Part shown: piece after piece, positions 15,901-24,451 of the stretch
How positions within the stretch are numbered: position 1 is the stretch's first letter
Layout of the letters: the number at the start of each line of letters is the position of its first letter
NCBI GenBank assembly: GCA_020633205.1
Contig: JACKEB010000012.1
Coordinates: 372,001 to 436,000, forward strand
Direction of reading: 5' to 3'
Length of the DNA stretch: 64,000 nt
Origin: Polyangiaceae bacterium
Lineage (GTDB): Bacteria; Myxococcota_A; Polyangia; Polyangiales; Polyangiaceae
Notes under the pieces: generated by a model
What the model saw: only the letters and a program-made list of their open reading frames with translations
Told to the model about the DNA's origin: nothing
Database searches by the model: none
Position numbers and translations under genes: made by a program

Positions 15901-16302
15901 ATGAAGCTTCGAACCTCACACTTGTTGGTGATTGCGCTGGTCGGCGGCGGGATTGGCGCGTGGTACGGGGTGGGTTCGGCGCGGCGTGGGGACGCGGCGC
16001 TGACGCGGATGATCCGTGAGGCAAAGACTCGAGCCGCTCAAGGGTACTTCTGTCACGCACCGCCTGAGCAGGCGTTGCCTCAGGTCGCGGCGCGGGTGGG
16101 GGAGCTCGACGCGGAGCGGACGCTCGGGAGCGAGCCCGCGCAGGGCCAGTACCCGCGGGTGGAGCTGGCGATGCTCAACGAGCGCTTGGGCCATACCGAA
16201 CCGGCCAACGCGCAGTGGGCGCTCGTGCTGAAGGGCTGTGAAGGTGAGGCCTGCAAGCGGGAGCACTGGCGCGAACGGGTGCAGCGGGCGTGCAAGCCAT
16301 GA
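15901..16302 (+). CDS. single-pass membrane-anchored protein, first of a coupled paralog pair
   Basis: 133 residues: an N-terminal anchor (HLLVIALVGGGIGAWYGVG) and a soluble helical domain with the block YFCHAPPEQALPQVAARVGELDAE. It ends with a Cys pair (CEGEACKREHWRERVQRAC). The following gene repeats the plan with MFCEAPREQSSKVIGEYVRLAAG, so these are tandem paralogs. The stop overlaps the next start as ATGA. Function unknown. Confidence 0.6.
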   Translation: MKLRTSHLLVIALVGGGIGAWYGVGSARRGDAALTRMIREAKTRAAQGYFCHAPPEQALPQVAARVGELDAERTLGSEPAQGQYPRVELAMLNERLGHTEPANAQWALVLKGCEGEACKREHWRERVQRACKP

Positions 16303-16760
16303 ACGAAGGCGCTGCGCTCGAGGGTGAACCGAAGATTACCCCGAGGAAACGTGGGAGGCGTTGGTCGCTGGTCTACGCCGTGCCCGCGCTCGTGGTGGGC
16401 GTTGGGCTCGGGTTCTTCGCGGCAAGTCTAGCGAGCTCCCGCGCCAGCGAGCGTTTTCCCGAGCTGTTGGCGGCCCAGCAAGCGCATGCTCGGGTGATGT
16501 TTTGCGAGGCGCCTCGAGAGCAGAGCTCAAAGGTGATTGGGGAGTATGTGCGCCTGGCGGCGGGCACGGGCGATCAGCTGACGCCCTACGGCGTTGAGCT
16601 GCTCGCTCAGGCCGCGGTGCTCGAGGAGCGGGCGCAGCCTGAAGCGGCTGAAGAGAGCTGGAAGAAGGCGGAGAACGCCTGCGGCGGCGCCGGCCTTGCG
16701 GCCTGCGGCCGTGAAGCGCTGCGTTCCCTCGCGGAAGCGAGCTGCGGGGGAGGGGAATAG
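16299..16760 (+). CDS. single-pass membrane-anchored protein, second of a coupled paralog pair
   Basis: 153 residues from ATG 16299, preferred over GTG 16290 because it makes a 4-nt ATGA overlap with the upstream stop. A basic N-terminus (ITPRKRGRRW) precedes an anchor (VVGVGLGFFAASLA), then a helical domain with FCEAPREQ and a C-terminal CGGAGLAACGREALRSLAEASC. The helical repeats (LEERAQPEAAEESWKKAE) are TPR-like in periodicity. Function unknown. Confidence 0.6.
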   Translation: MNEGAALEGEPKITPRKRGRRWSLVYAVPALVVGVGLGFFAASLASSRASERFPELLAAQQAHARVMFCEAPREQSSKVIGEYVRLAAGTGDQLTPYGVELLAQAAVLEERAQPEAAEESWKKAENACGGAGLAACGREALRSLAEASCGGGE

Positions 16761-16817
16761 CGGCGGCGCGCGACTTCGTGGACCGAAGCGCGCGCCATGG
16801 CGTTCAGAACGGGAGAG

Positions 16818-18245
16818 TCACTGGCAATAGCCCAGGCCCTCGTAGCCAACTATCGCTTGGCAGGTGCCTTGGGCGCAGTCGCTGCCGCCTGGACGGCAGA
16901 GCCACATGCAGGTCTGGTCCAAACACACTCCGGTGTAGAACTCTCCGTACAGCAGGCCGCACAGCGTGCCGTCGGGTTCGGTGCAGGGCTCACCCTCGCT
17001 GGCGCTATCTCCCTGGTCCAGGGTGCAAAAGCCACCAGGCACACAGTACTCGCCGCTTCGACAGCCTCCCGTGAGCCAGTAGTCACAGGTCTCCAAGCAG
17101 GTGGGGTTCTCGCCTGGTGCACCCGCGCAGACGTGGTCATCAATACAGCCCGTCGATGTGTCGGAGACATCGACGCAATCTCCGAGGTGCTGACCCGTTC
17201 CTGACTTGCCGCAGACCCCGTCGCCCGAGATATCGGCGAGGCAGGTTTCGCCGCTTCCGCAGCCCTGCCCGACGGTGCAACCAGTCATGCAGACCCCGGC
17301 ACCTGAACTGGATACCTGCTCGACGCACACGCCCCCGTTGCAGTTCGTGCTGGAAGCGCACTCCGAGTCGATGCAGCGCAGGGTATCCGGGTCGCAGACG
17401 TTGCTGGCGCAAGAGCTCCCGTTCACGCACGCCGTGCCGGTCGGTGAACCCCCGCCCCCAGCGCTTCCTCCACTACCAGAGCTGCCCGAGCTTCCACCGC
17501 TGCCTGCCGTTCCGGCACTGCCCGCCGTTCCGCCGTTTCCACCGGTCGCGCCGTTTCCGCCGTTTCCGCCGTTGCCACCGTTTCCGCCGTTTCCGCCGTT
17601 TCCACCGCTGCCTTCAATCACGCAGGTTTCGCCGCTCCCTTCGACGGGTGCCGCTTCGCCGGTGAGGTTGTCGATCAAGCACTGCACGGTGCTCTCAGGA
17701 ATGGCGCGCTTCGCGAGCACACCCTGAGTGCAGCTGAGGAACGTACCGGCGCATCCGAGGCCGGTTGCGCACTCCTCGGTCACCTGATTCACCAGGGAAT
17801 CACTGAAGGGGAGAATCGCCTGACCGATGATCGCGGTCTCCGGGTTCTCGTCGCTGAAGAAGGCGCTCTCGCAGCCTGGTGCGCCGAACGCGCACTCGGA
17901 GCAGAACGAGGAGGCGAGCTGGGTATGGGCTGCAGTGGGGGTGAGGGAGCTGAACCCGGCACCGAGGCACGACGTCATCGAGCCTTCGCCGCGGTTGATG
18001 CAGTCCGTGACACCGTTGAGAAACGGCTCACTCAACAGGTCGACGATGCTCGCGCAGTCCGTGACCAGAGCGGTGTCGCAGGGAGTCGCCGCGCCACACT
18101 GAGTGACGTAGTCGTCCAGGGATTTGCAGAGCGCCTCTCCTGGAGTCAGTTGGGGGTTGGCTTGATTGCCACCGCCGTCGCTACTGGAGCAGGCGAGCGG
18201 GATGACGAGGAGGGAGGCGATGGAGAGTTTTGAAAAGCGAGTCAT
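16818..18245 (-). CDS. Cys-rich lipoprotein with Gly-Asn repeat linker
   Basis: 475 residues from ATG 18245, which begins a lipoprotein signal (MTRFSKLSIASLLVIPLAC). After an N-terminal ~190-residue domain with six or more Cys comes a linker of GGNGGN and GTAGSGG repeats. The C-terminal ~190 residues carry about 20 Cys in short motifs (CNGGVC, CMTGCTVGQGC, CAQGTCQA), reminiscent of disulfide-rich EGF/Stig-like modules on myxobacterial surface proteins. No enzymatic motif. Upstream frame to 18362 is not used. Confidence 0.65.
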   Translation of the reverse strand: MTRFSKLSIASLLVIPLACSSSDGGGNQANPQLTPGEALCKSLDDYVTQCGAATPCDTALVTDCASIVDLLSEPFLNGVTDCINRGEGSMTSCLGAGFSSLTPTAAHTQLASSFCSECAFGAPGCESAFFSDENPETAIIGQAILPFSDSLVNQVTEECATGLGCAGTFLSCTQGVLAKRAIPESTVQCLIDNLTGEAAPVEGSGETCVIEGSGGNGGNGGNGGNGGNGGNGATGGNGGTAGSAGTAGSGGSSGSSGSGGSAGGGGSPTGTACVNGSSCASNVCDPDTLRCIDSECASSTNCNGGVCVEQVSSSGAGVCMTGCTVGQGCGSGETCLADISGDGVCGKSGTGQHLGDCVDVSDTSTGCIDDHVCAGAPGENPTCLETCDYWLTGGCRSGEYCVPGGFCTLDQGDSASEGEPCTEPDGTLCGLLYGEFYTGVCLDQTCMWLCRPGGSDCAQGTCQAIVGYEGLGYCQ

Positions 18246-18251
18246 GATATT

Positions 18252-18263
18252 ACCGCGGGGAAA
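18252..18263 (+). repeat. intergenic element ACCGCGGGGAAA, copy 3
   Basis: Lies 6 nt outside the start codon of the minus-strand lipoprotein gene, preceded by TGATATT. The element therefore covers the leader of that gene. Confidence 0.4.
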
Positions 18264-18496
18264 GTATCGGCCGAGGGCGCAAATCTTGCCGAAATCACGC
18301 TGGAGGCCATCGGGCGTGTTGAGGGAAGCATCAGTCTGGCAGCGCGTATCCCCGAGGTACACTCGCGCTCATTCGTGACCCTCGAAACCGAAAGATGTGT
18401 GTATTATCCACGCGTTATGCGTGGGTGTCCGAGCTGAGGCCGCTGGGCGCTCGTGGTTCTGGTTTGGGATCGCCAGACACGATAAGAGCGTGGCAT

Positions 18497-19162
18497 ATGG
18501 CAGCAAAGCGCAAGTCGCAGGACGAGGTTCCGGGAAAACCTCGGCGTATGCCGCGCACGCTCCAGGGGAAGCAGATCGTGGACAGCGTGCTGATTGCTGC
18601 GGAGCGAGTCGTTGCGGCTGGGGGATCGGTGGGTGCCATCCGCATGAACGATCTCGCGCGTGAGGCAGGCGTCAGCGTTGGCTCGGTCTATCACTACTTT
18701 CCCAACCGCCAGGCCATCGTCGCGGAGCTCGCGCGGCGTCTGGAGTCCCGGGGGATGGAGCTCGCTACCGAGGCGATCGTTACCGTGCGGCATCAAAATA
18801 CGCTCGATGCGTTGCGGGTGATCGTGAGGCTCCTTCACTCTCGCCGCTTGGGGGACCCGGTGATGCGTCGCTCTCTGCTGCGGGACGTGCCCCCCTCATG
18901 GATTGAGGATCACGTACGTCAGATCGACAATGGCGTGCATGCGATGCTGGTGCAGTGGCTGAGCGAGCGACGCAGCGAGCTGCGTCCCGCAGATCTGGAG
19001 CTCCAGGTCTTTATCGCGAGCCACGCCGTCGAAGCGGTGGTGGAGCGAGCGCAGCTCTATCGTCCGGAGCTGCTGGAATCCGAGGCGTTCTGGGACGAGC
19101 TCGCCGAACTCGCATGGCGCTTCTTGCGCGCTGATTCCGAGCGCGCTCGGGAGCCTAGCTAA
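18497..19162 (+). CDS. TetR-family transcriptional regulator
   Basis: 221 residues from ATG 18497; the longer frame to 18395 has no support. The N-terminal basic tail (KRKSQDEVPGKPRRMPRT) precedes a helix-turn-helix: MNDLAREAGVSVGSVYHYF followed by NRQAIVAEL is the TetR signature. The C-terminal ~130 residues are the helical ligand domain (ELRPADLELQVFIASHAVEAVVERA). No palindromic operator is obvious. Its last 8 nt overlap the 3' end of the convergent Rhs gene; functional connection is not established. Confidence 0.85.
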   Translation: MAAKRKSQDEVPGKPRRMPRTLQGKQIVDSVLIAAERVVAAGGSVGAIRMNDLAREAGVSVGSVYHYFPNRQAIVAELARRLESRGMELATEAIVTVRHQNTLDALRVIVRLLHSRRLGDPVMRRSLLRDVPPSWIEDHVRQIDNGVHAMLVQWLSERRSELRPADLELQVFIASHAVEAVVERAQLYRPELLESEAFWDELAELAWRFLRADSERAREPS

Positions 19163-22100
19163 ACGCGACCGTCGTTCCGTCACCCCGTGTGACGACGGCC
19201 GACCCTCCACCGGGCGGATACGTGACGCTGTACGGGAACGCGGAGGGCACCCCTGACTCGCGGATCCTCTGAGCGTTGGTTGGCCCGACGTTGCGGACTG
19301 GTGACCCGCCGTTCGTTGGGGGAGTGACACGCTCGAAGAGGTTCACCCCCGAGACGTCTGACAGGTGCGCCAGGCGCTGGGTGCAGTACATGCAAGGCGG
19401 GATCGTCGCGCCCGCGCTGCCGTCTCGGTTGTCTCGAGTCGGGGTGATGCTCTGGATTTCTTGAGCCCGGGCGCGGATCGCTTCGCGGTGGTCGGGGTTG
19501 TTGGGATCGAGCCCAGCAAACATGTTGTTGAGGGCTTCGACCTCACCACACTGGTTCGGTCCAGTGTAGGTGCCGCCAAGCGGCGGAAAAGCTGGAGGCA
19601 GCGAGCCCACCCCACCGCTGTAGTTCCCGTTGCTGTCGTTCGCTGTGTGATAGCCTTGACTGTGACCCGTGGACGTGCCGCCGCCGGTGGTCGTGATAAC
19701 CGTGGTTGACGGTCTCGCTAGACCGCTTGGGTCAATTTCCGTAAGGAATCGATTTTCGGCGAAAGCGTATGCGTTCAGACCGCCCATCGGTCCGATCGGG
19801 TCCGGACTGATGAAGCGGCCCGAGGCCGCGTCGTAGTAGCGATGTAGGTTGTAGGTCAGACCCGTATCATCTGCGAACTGACCGGCGAGGCGCAGCGGCT
19901 GTGAGGAGCGGCTGTTCCCGAGCGCATCATACGTGTGGTCCGAGCCGTGGCCATGGCCATCGAACTCCCACATGGGACGGCGCTGCAGATCGGTGACCAG
20001 TGAGTGCCAGTCCCCGTCGATTGCGGTGGCGATCGGCTCGTGGGTCTGGTCGGAGTAGAGGATCTGACGCGATTGTTCCTGGATGGTCCCCCCGGTCAGC
20101 TCACGGGTAGCCACCCGTGTGAGCTTGAAGTAGTTCCACGCGAAATGCCGCTCCCGCACCAAGCGGTTCTGGGGGTCCACGACAGACTCCGCGATCCGAC
20201 GGTCGAACGCGTCGTATTCATAGCGAGTCTGATTGCCCGCGCCGTCCGTGATTTTCGACAGTTGGCCTCGGTCGCTCCACTCGAGGATTTGTTGTTCGCC
20301 AGTCGAGAGCCGGGTGCGCGACACGACCTGGCCGTCGGCGTCGTAGGTGTAGTGGACGTCGCCGAACTGCTCTGCTCGTCCTCCGGAAAGCAACGTAGTC
20401 TTTCCGTCCAGGATGAGCTCGAAGTCCGGCGTGGTGCGAAACTCCTCGACCAAGCCGTGCGCCTCGCTGCGAACCAGCTGACCCAGTTCGTCATGTGTCG
20501 CATAGAACGGGGTTCCGTTGTCGAAGCCACCTAGCAGACGGTCGCCCGGGTCCCACGACCAGCGACGTTCCATCGAGGTCGAAGGACCCTGCATGGTCTG
20601 CTGTGCCACGCGATCCCTGGGGTCGAATCGAACCTGGAGTTGCAGGCCGCCTGGCGTGCTTCGTTCATGCTCCCGACCCTTGTAGTCGTACCGGCTCTCA
20701 CACCACCACCCGCTCGCGAGTTCGATGCGCTGGGGGCGTCCCATTGGATCCCTGCGGATGGAGTAGTTACCCTCGGGGCCATCCACTCGAATTGGCTCGT
20801 AGCCCTGGTCGAACTCTCGTTCCACCGCGAAGCTGTGAGTTGGCGCTTCGACCTGTTCCTCGACGCGACGACCCCGAGGGTCGTACTTGAAGAGACACTG
20901 GACGCCGTTCGAGCTGGTGGCGCGCACCAAGTGTCCATCCGCGTCGTACTCGAACTCGTCCTTCGTGTTGTCGGAGTACTCGCGGGAGAGCAGCCGACCC
21001 GCGGGATCGTACTCAAATGTGGTTCGTGCCCCGCTCGACCTGAGCTCTTCGATGACTCGACCGCAGGCATCGTTCCGATACCGAGTGAGCCGACCATCAG
21101 GGGACTGCTCGGACACCACGAGGCCAGAGCTGTCGCGCTGGTAGCGCCACGTCAGGCCACCCGTGCGTTCGACTGAGACCAACGAGCCCTCCCAGTCCAG
21201 TCCATAGCGAATGGTCGTTCCGTCGGGACGGATCGCCCGACACAAGATGTCGGCGCCGCCGTACTCGAAACGGTGCACTCGCTGAGCGGGATCCGTGTGG
21301 CGACACAAGCGACTCTGGGCGTCGTACTCCAAGAGGGTGGTCAGCCCATTCGGCGCGTCCACTCGAGCGAGCAACCCGCGACGATCGTAGTGGTAACGGG
21401 TCACTTGGCCACGGGCGTCAGTGAACTCCACGGCCCGACCCAAGTAGTCGAACGCGATGTGCTTGGTGTCGCCGTTCGGCTCCACGACCCGAATCCGGTT
21501 GCCGTGGGCGTCATAGTCACAGTGCGCCGCGCCACCGTTGGGGAAGATGTACTGGACGGGGAGCCCTCGCGACTCCCGGGAGACTTGCAGCAGCGTGCCC
21601 ATGGAGTCGCGGATCACCGAGCAGCCGCCAACCTGGTCGTACTCGAACTCGAGCCAATGCCCGAGTGGACTGGTCTGACGTATCAGCTGTCCGTCGGCCC
21701 GATACTCTCGACGGGTTGACTGACCGAGAGGGTTGGTCGTCTCCAGCACCCGATGGTTGACGTCACGACTCGTCTCCCAGCGCTCGGCGTTTGGATCCAC
21801 GTAGCACGTGACGTAGCCGTGGTTGTCCCGCTCATGGGTGTGAATCGCGGACCCCGTCGTTCCAAAGAGCAAACCGCCGTGCGCGCCATTCTCGAATCGG
21901 CGCTCCTCGCGGGAGTTGACCACGCTGCGCTGCCCATCTTCGAAGTACTCGACCTTGCAGTGGTACATCCCCTTGATGGGGGTCCGATCCGCGAGTTCGG
22001 TGGGAAGGCCGTCGGCGAGGGCTGGGTCGCGTCCCGAGCCATGATCACACCAGGTCTCGATGCAACGGTCGAACTTATCGTAGCGGAAATGAGCCAGTAG

Positions 22101-22427
22101 CCCCCCTGGCTGACGTTCCTCCGTTAGGAGGTGATCACGATACCAGTACTCCGTGAGGTTGCCTTCCGCATCGGCGGCCGCGGAGAGGTTCCCGTCGGCG
22201 TCGTAGGAGTAGGAACGGAACGTGACCCACCGACCTCGGACCGCGGCGTTCTTCACCTCGAACGCCCGGATGTAGCCGTTGGCATCGTAGCGAGGTTTGA
22301 TGACGCGGCCGACGCTATCCTCGATCAGCAGTAGCCGATCGTTCTCGTAGGCCAGATGGATCGTATTTCCGTAAGGATCAGAAATAGCGGAACACTGGAA
22401 ATGCTCTGGGGTTTCTTGCGGGCGCAA
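19155..22427 (-). CDS. Rhs/YD-repeat protein, C-terminal part with deaminase-like toxin domain
   Basis: Long series of YD repeats (Y[ED]..G......D..G....Y.YD), ending in the Rhs core motif RYYDAASGRFISPDP and a DPSGL junction. The last 187 residues after DPSGL are unrelated to the core. They contain CGE (Cys at 19548-19550) and PCMYC (Cys at 19392-19394 and 19383-19385), the C/H-x-E plus PCxxC zinc site of bacterial toxin deaminases, closest in layout to YwqJ-like. Expected action: deamination of a nucleic-acid base in a rival cell. The 5' part is in another frame; see the 22378-23013 entry. Confidence 0.85.
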   Translation of the reverse strand: MRPQETPEHFQCSAISDPYGNTIHLAYENDRLLLIEDSVGRVIKPRYDANGYIRAFEVKNAAVRGRWVTFRSYSYDADGNLSAAADAEGNLTEYWYRDHLLTEERQPGGLLAHFRYDKFDRCIETWCDHGSGRDPALADGLPTELADRTPIKGMYHCKVEYFEDGQRSVVNSREERRFENGAHGGLLFGTTGSAIHTHERDNHGYVTCYVDPNAERWETSRDVNHRVLETTNPLGQSTRREYRADGQLIRQTSPLGHWLEFEYDQVGGCSVIRDSMGTLLQVSRESRGLPVQYIFPNGGAAHCDYDAHGNRIRVVEPNGDTKHIAFDYLGRAVEFTDARGQVTRYHYDRRGLLARVDAPNGLTTLLEYDAQSRLCRHTDPAQRVHRFEYGGADILCRAIRPDGTTIRYGLDWEGSLVSVERTGGLTWRYQRDSSGLVVSEQSPDGRLTRYRNDACGRVIEELRSSGARTTFEYDPAGRLLSREYSDNTKDEFEYDADGHLVRATSSNGVQCLFKYDPRGRRVEEQVEAPTHSFAVEREFDQGYEPIRVDGPEGNYSIRRDPMGRPQRIELASGWWCESRYDYKGREHERSTPGGLQLQVRFDPRDRVAQQTMQGPSTSMERRWSWDPGDRLLGGFDNGTPFYATHDELGQLVRSEAHGLVEEFRTTPDFELILDGKTTLLSGGRAEQFGDVHYTYDADGQVVSRTRLSTGEQQILEWSDRGQLSKITDGAGNQTRYEYDAFDRRIAESVVDPQNRLVRERHFAWNYFKLTRVATRELTGGTIQEQSRQILYSDQTHEPIATAIDGDWHSLVTDLQRRPMWEFDGHGHGSDHTYDALGNSRSSQPLRLAGQFADDTGLTYNLHRYYDAASGRFISPDPIGPMGGLNAYAFAENRFLTEIDPSGLARPSTTVITTTGGGTSTGHSQGYHTANDSNGNYSGGVGSLPPAFPPLGGTYTGPNQCGEVEALNNMFAGLDPNNPDHREAIRARAQEIQSITPTRDNRDGSAGATIPPCMYCTQRLAHLSDVSGVNLFERVTPPTNGGSPVRNVGPTNAQRIRESGVPSAFPYSVTYPPGGGSAVVTRGDGTTVAFS

Positions 22428-23013
22428 AGAAGAACGTCAGGCGACCCTCGGTGTAGCGAAACCCCCAGGCCTCTTCCTTCAGGAAACGGTCGGCGCCAAG
22501 GTCGATCGTCTCGCCTAGCCCCTTGCGTTTGAACTCGATGGGGCCACCCAGCGGACGGTGCAGGGTGCCTCGTCGACGTCCGACCTCGACCTCGTACGCC
22601 AGCGAGTGACGCCACCCAAAGCCCAGGCCGACGTTTCGGCCCCGCCACTTCGTGTTGTACTGCCGGGTTAGTGTGAGCGCGAGCGGACCTGGAAGGTGAA
22701 GATCGACGACGGGGGTGGTGAACACGGCGCCCGACCCAACGTCGACCGGGTGGCCGGCGGTGGTTCCATTGCCTCCGTGAGGCCCAGCGCACTCACTAGT
22801 GCCTTCTCCACAGGCGTCGGCATTGTTGCCGTCGCCGTTCGCGTCTTCGTCCCCTTCACCCGTGCCCGCACCCTCTTCGCCGTTGCCGTTCTTGCCGCCT
22901 TTGCCGCCTTTGCCTCCACCGTTGCCACCGCCTCCAGCAACAAACACACCAGGGTTCATGCCAGGGGGAGCGGGGATGTTGGGAACGGGTGCGGTGCGGG
23001 CCATGCTTCGCAT
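22378..23013 (-). CDS. Rhs protein N-terminal part (DUF6531 region), out of frame with the rest
   Basis: The 211-residue frame begins MRSMARTAPVPNIPAPPGMNPG and has no secretion signal. It continues through a Gly/Asn/Lys-rich stretch to GHPVDVGSGAVFTTPVVDLHLPGPLALTLTR split over several strands, the usual DUF6531 entry to Rhs proteins. It runs through LTFFFAPARNP and stops in the middle of the repeat domain. Removing one base from the run of four G (plus strand 22408-22411) would join it to the long frame as ARNPEHFQC. Either a real frameshift or a sequence error. ATG 23013 or 23004 may be the start. Confidence 0.75.
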   Translation of the reverse strand: MRSMARTAPVPNIPAPPGMNPGVFVAGGGGNGGGKGGKGGKNGNGEEGAGTGEGDEDANGDGNNADACGEGTSECAGPHGGNGTTAGHPVDVGSGAVFTTPVVDLHLPGPLALTLTRQYNTKWRGRNVGLGFGWRHSLAYEVEVGRRRGTLHRPLGGPIEFKRKGLGETIDLGADRFLKEEAWGFRYTEGRLTFFFAPARNPRAFPVFRYF

Positions 23014-23026
23014 ATCCTACGCGGCA

Positions 23027-24451
23027 ATGGCCCGGTTAACCCCACGGCAAGCGGCATTGTTGAAAGAGAAGCTCCGCGCAGTTCGAGAGCGCGGGGAAAT
23101 CTACCGTTTTGCTCCGCCCGAGTCGGACCCGGCTCAGTGGCCAGCAGGGGCTCAACGAGCACCGGAAGTGCTCCAGGGCTTCTGGCGCGATGTGTCCTCC
23201 GGTGACTTCGTAGACAGACCCGGGAGTGTTCGCCCTCTGTCCGTCCTCGCTTCGGAGATGTCCGCGGAAACAGGTGTCCCTGCGGATGAATCTGCGGCGT
23301 TTCCGGGCGGCTGGGCAGTCTTCAAGCTACGGGATGGGGCCGCACTCGTGCTGAGTGAGGACGGTGCCATGTGGCGGACTCCCAGTCCAAAAGAGCAACA
23401 GGCAGGCCGCAAGGCACTCCCGCTCAAGAAGAAGTCGGGCAAGCCAATGGGCTTCGTCGAGTGGCTCGACGGCCTGCTCGCCGAAGCCCTCACCACCGTT
23501 CCGACGCTGGTTTCGCAGGGAAATGACGAGTTTCGCTTGAACGCTCCGGTCCAGAGCTTGCCCGACGAGTGGCTGAGTGAGTCCAGCCTGACGTCCCTGA
23601 TTCTGAACGCGACGCAACTCTCGGAACTGCCACCCAGGATCGGGGAGCTCTCGCGGCTACAACAGCTGATCGTTGACGGCCCCTTGGAATCTTTGCCGGC
23701 CAGTCTGGCGCAGCTCTCCCAACTAGCGACAGTCAGGCTCAGCAACACCCGTCTGACCCGCTTGCCCGATTGGTTCGCGGGGCTTGAAGCGCTGGAGCTG
23801 CTCGAGGTCCACTCGAGCCCCGTCGAGTCGGTGCCCAGCGACCTGTTTGCGCTGGGGCGGCTTCGCTCAGTCAACCTCACGAAGCTCGCGTTGGGCTCGC
23901 TCCCAAAACAGATCGAGGCAAGTCCAGCGCTCGAGGACTTGTGCTTGAAGAGCCTACCGTTGGAGGAACTCCCCGAAGACCTCTCTCGCCTTCCGTTGAC
24001 CAAGCTGGTTTGTTCTAGCTTGCCGGCCAAGCGGGTTCCGCCGTTGCCGAGCTCGCTAGCTGAACTCGAGATTTCGGAGCTCCCACTCGCGGACAGGAGC
24101 TTGGCGCGACCGCTAGCTGACATGGGGGCGCTCCACACGTTGGTGCTGCGTGGGTTGCGTCCAAACGTCATGCGCATGCCCGTGCTCCCAGCTCTGAAGA
24201 CCCTACGTCTTTACCGCTGTGGACTGACAGAACTCCCCGCGGAGGTAGAGAAGCTCGAAACACTGGTGACGCTGTGTCTGGACGAGAATCCTCTCGAGTC
24301 GCTCCCAGACTGGGTCTTTTCGCTGCCGGCGCTGCAGAGCATCTATCTGTTTAACACTCATTTCCCTGAGGAAGTGATTGCTCGCTATCGTGAGAATCAT
24401 CCTCGGGTCACCGTTCACTGGTCTGCGCCGCGGAAGGTTGGCGGGGCGTGA
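23027..24451 (+). CDS. leucine-rich repeat protein beside the Rhs toxin
   Basis: 474 residues from ATG 23027 (ATG 23003 is possible). The frame upstream to 22799 is antisense to the Rhs gene and Pro-rich, so not used. Residues 1-180 form an unrecognised domain. From about 185 onward there are LRR units of the bacterial type (LPPRIGELSRLQQLIVDG, LPASLAQLSQLATVRLSNT, LTELPAEVEKLETLVTLCL). No signal peptide, so cytoplasmic. Only 13 nt separate its start from the divergent Rhs start, and its stop overlaps the SUKH gene by GTGA. Probably part of the immunity side of the locus, by context only. Confidence 0.75.
   Translation: MARLTPRQAALLKEKLRAVRERGEIYRFAPPESDPAQWPAGAQRAPEVLQGFWRDVSSGDFVDRPGSVRPLSVLASEMSAETGVPADESAAFPGGWAVFKLRDGAALVLSEDGAMWRTPSPKEQQAGRKALPLKKKSGKPMGFVEWLDGLLAEALTTVPTLVSQGNDEFRLNAPVQSLPDEWLSESSLTSLILNATQLSELPPRIGELSRLQQLIVDGPLESLPASLAQLSQLATVRLSNTRLTRLPDWFAGLEALELLEVHSSPVESVPSDLFALGRLRSVNLTKLALGSLPKQIEASPALEDLCLKSLPLEELPEDLSRLPLTKLVCSSLPAKRVPPLPSSLAELEISELPLADRSLARPLADMGALHTLVLRGLRPNVMRMPVLPALKTLRLYRCGLTELPAEVEKLETLVTLCLDENPLESLPDWVFSLPALQSIYLFNTHFPEEVIARYRENHPRVTVHWSAPRKVGGA

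Noticed and set aside
16290..16298. GTG start for the second anchored paralog
   Set aside because: ATG 16299 gives the ATGA overlap seen at other coupled genes in this window.
17500..17620. Short repeated units resembling a repeat array
   Set aside because: Codons for the GGNGG linker of the Cys-rich lipoprotein; no constant repeat with unique spacers, so not CRISPR.
20622..20640. T-loop-like sequence GAATCGAAC
   Set aside because: Lies in a YD repeat of the Rhs gene; no cloverleaf can be built around it.
22799..23026. Pro-rich N-terminal extension of the LRR frame
   Set aside because: It is the exact antisense of the Gly-rich part of the Rhs gene and reads as low-complexity Pro/Ser; the LRR protein most likely starts at 23027.
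23152..24177. 341-codon minus-strand frame
   Set aside because: Antisense to the LRR gene; Ser-rich composition typical of shadows.
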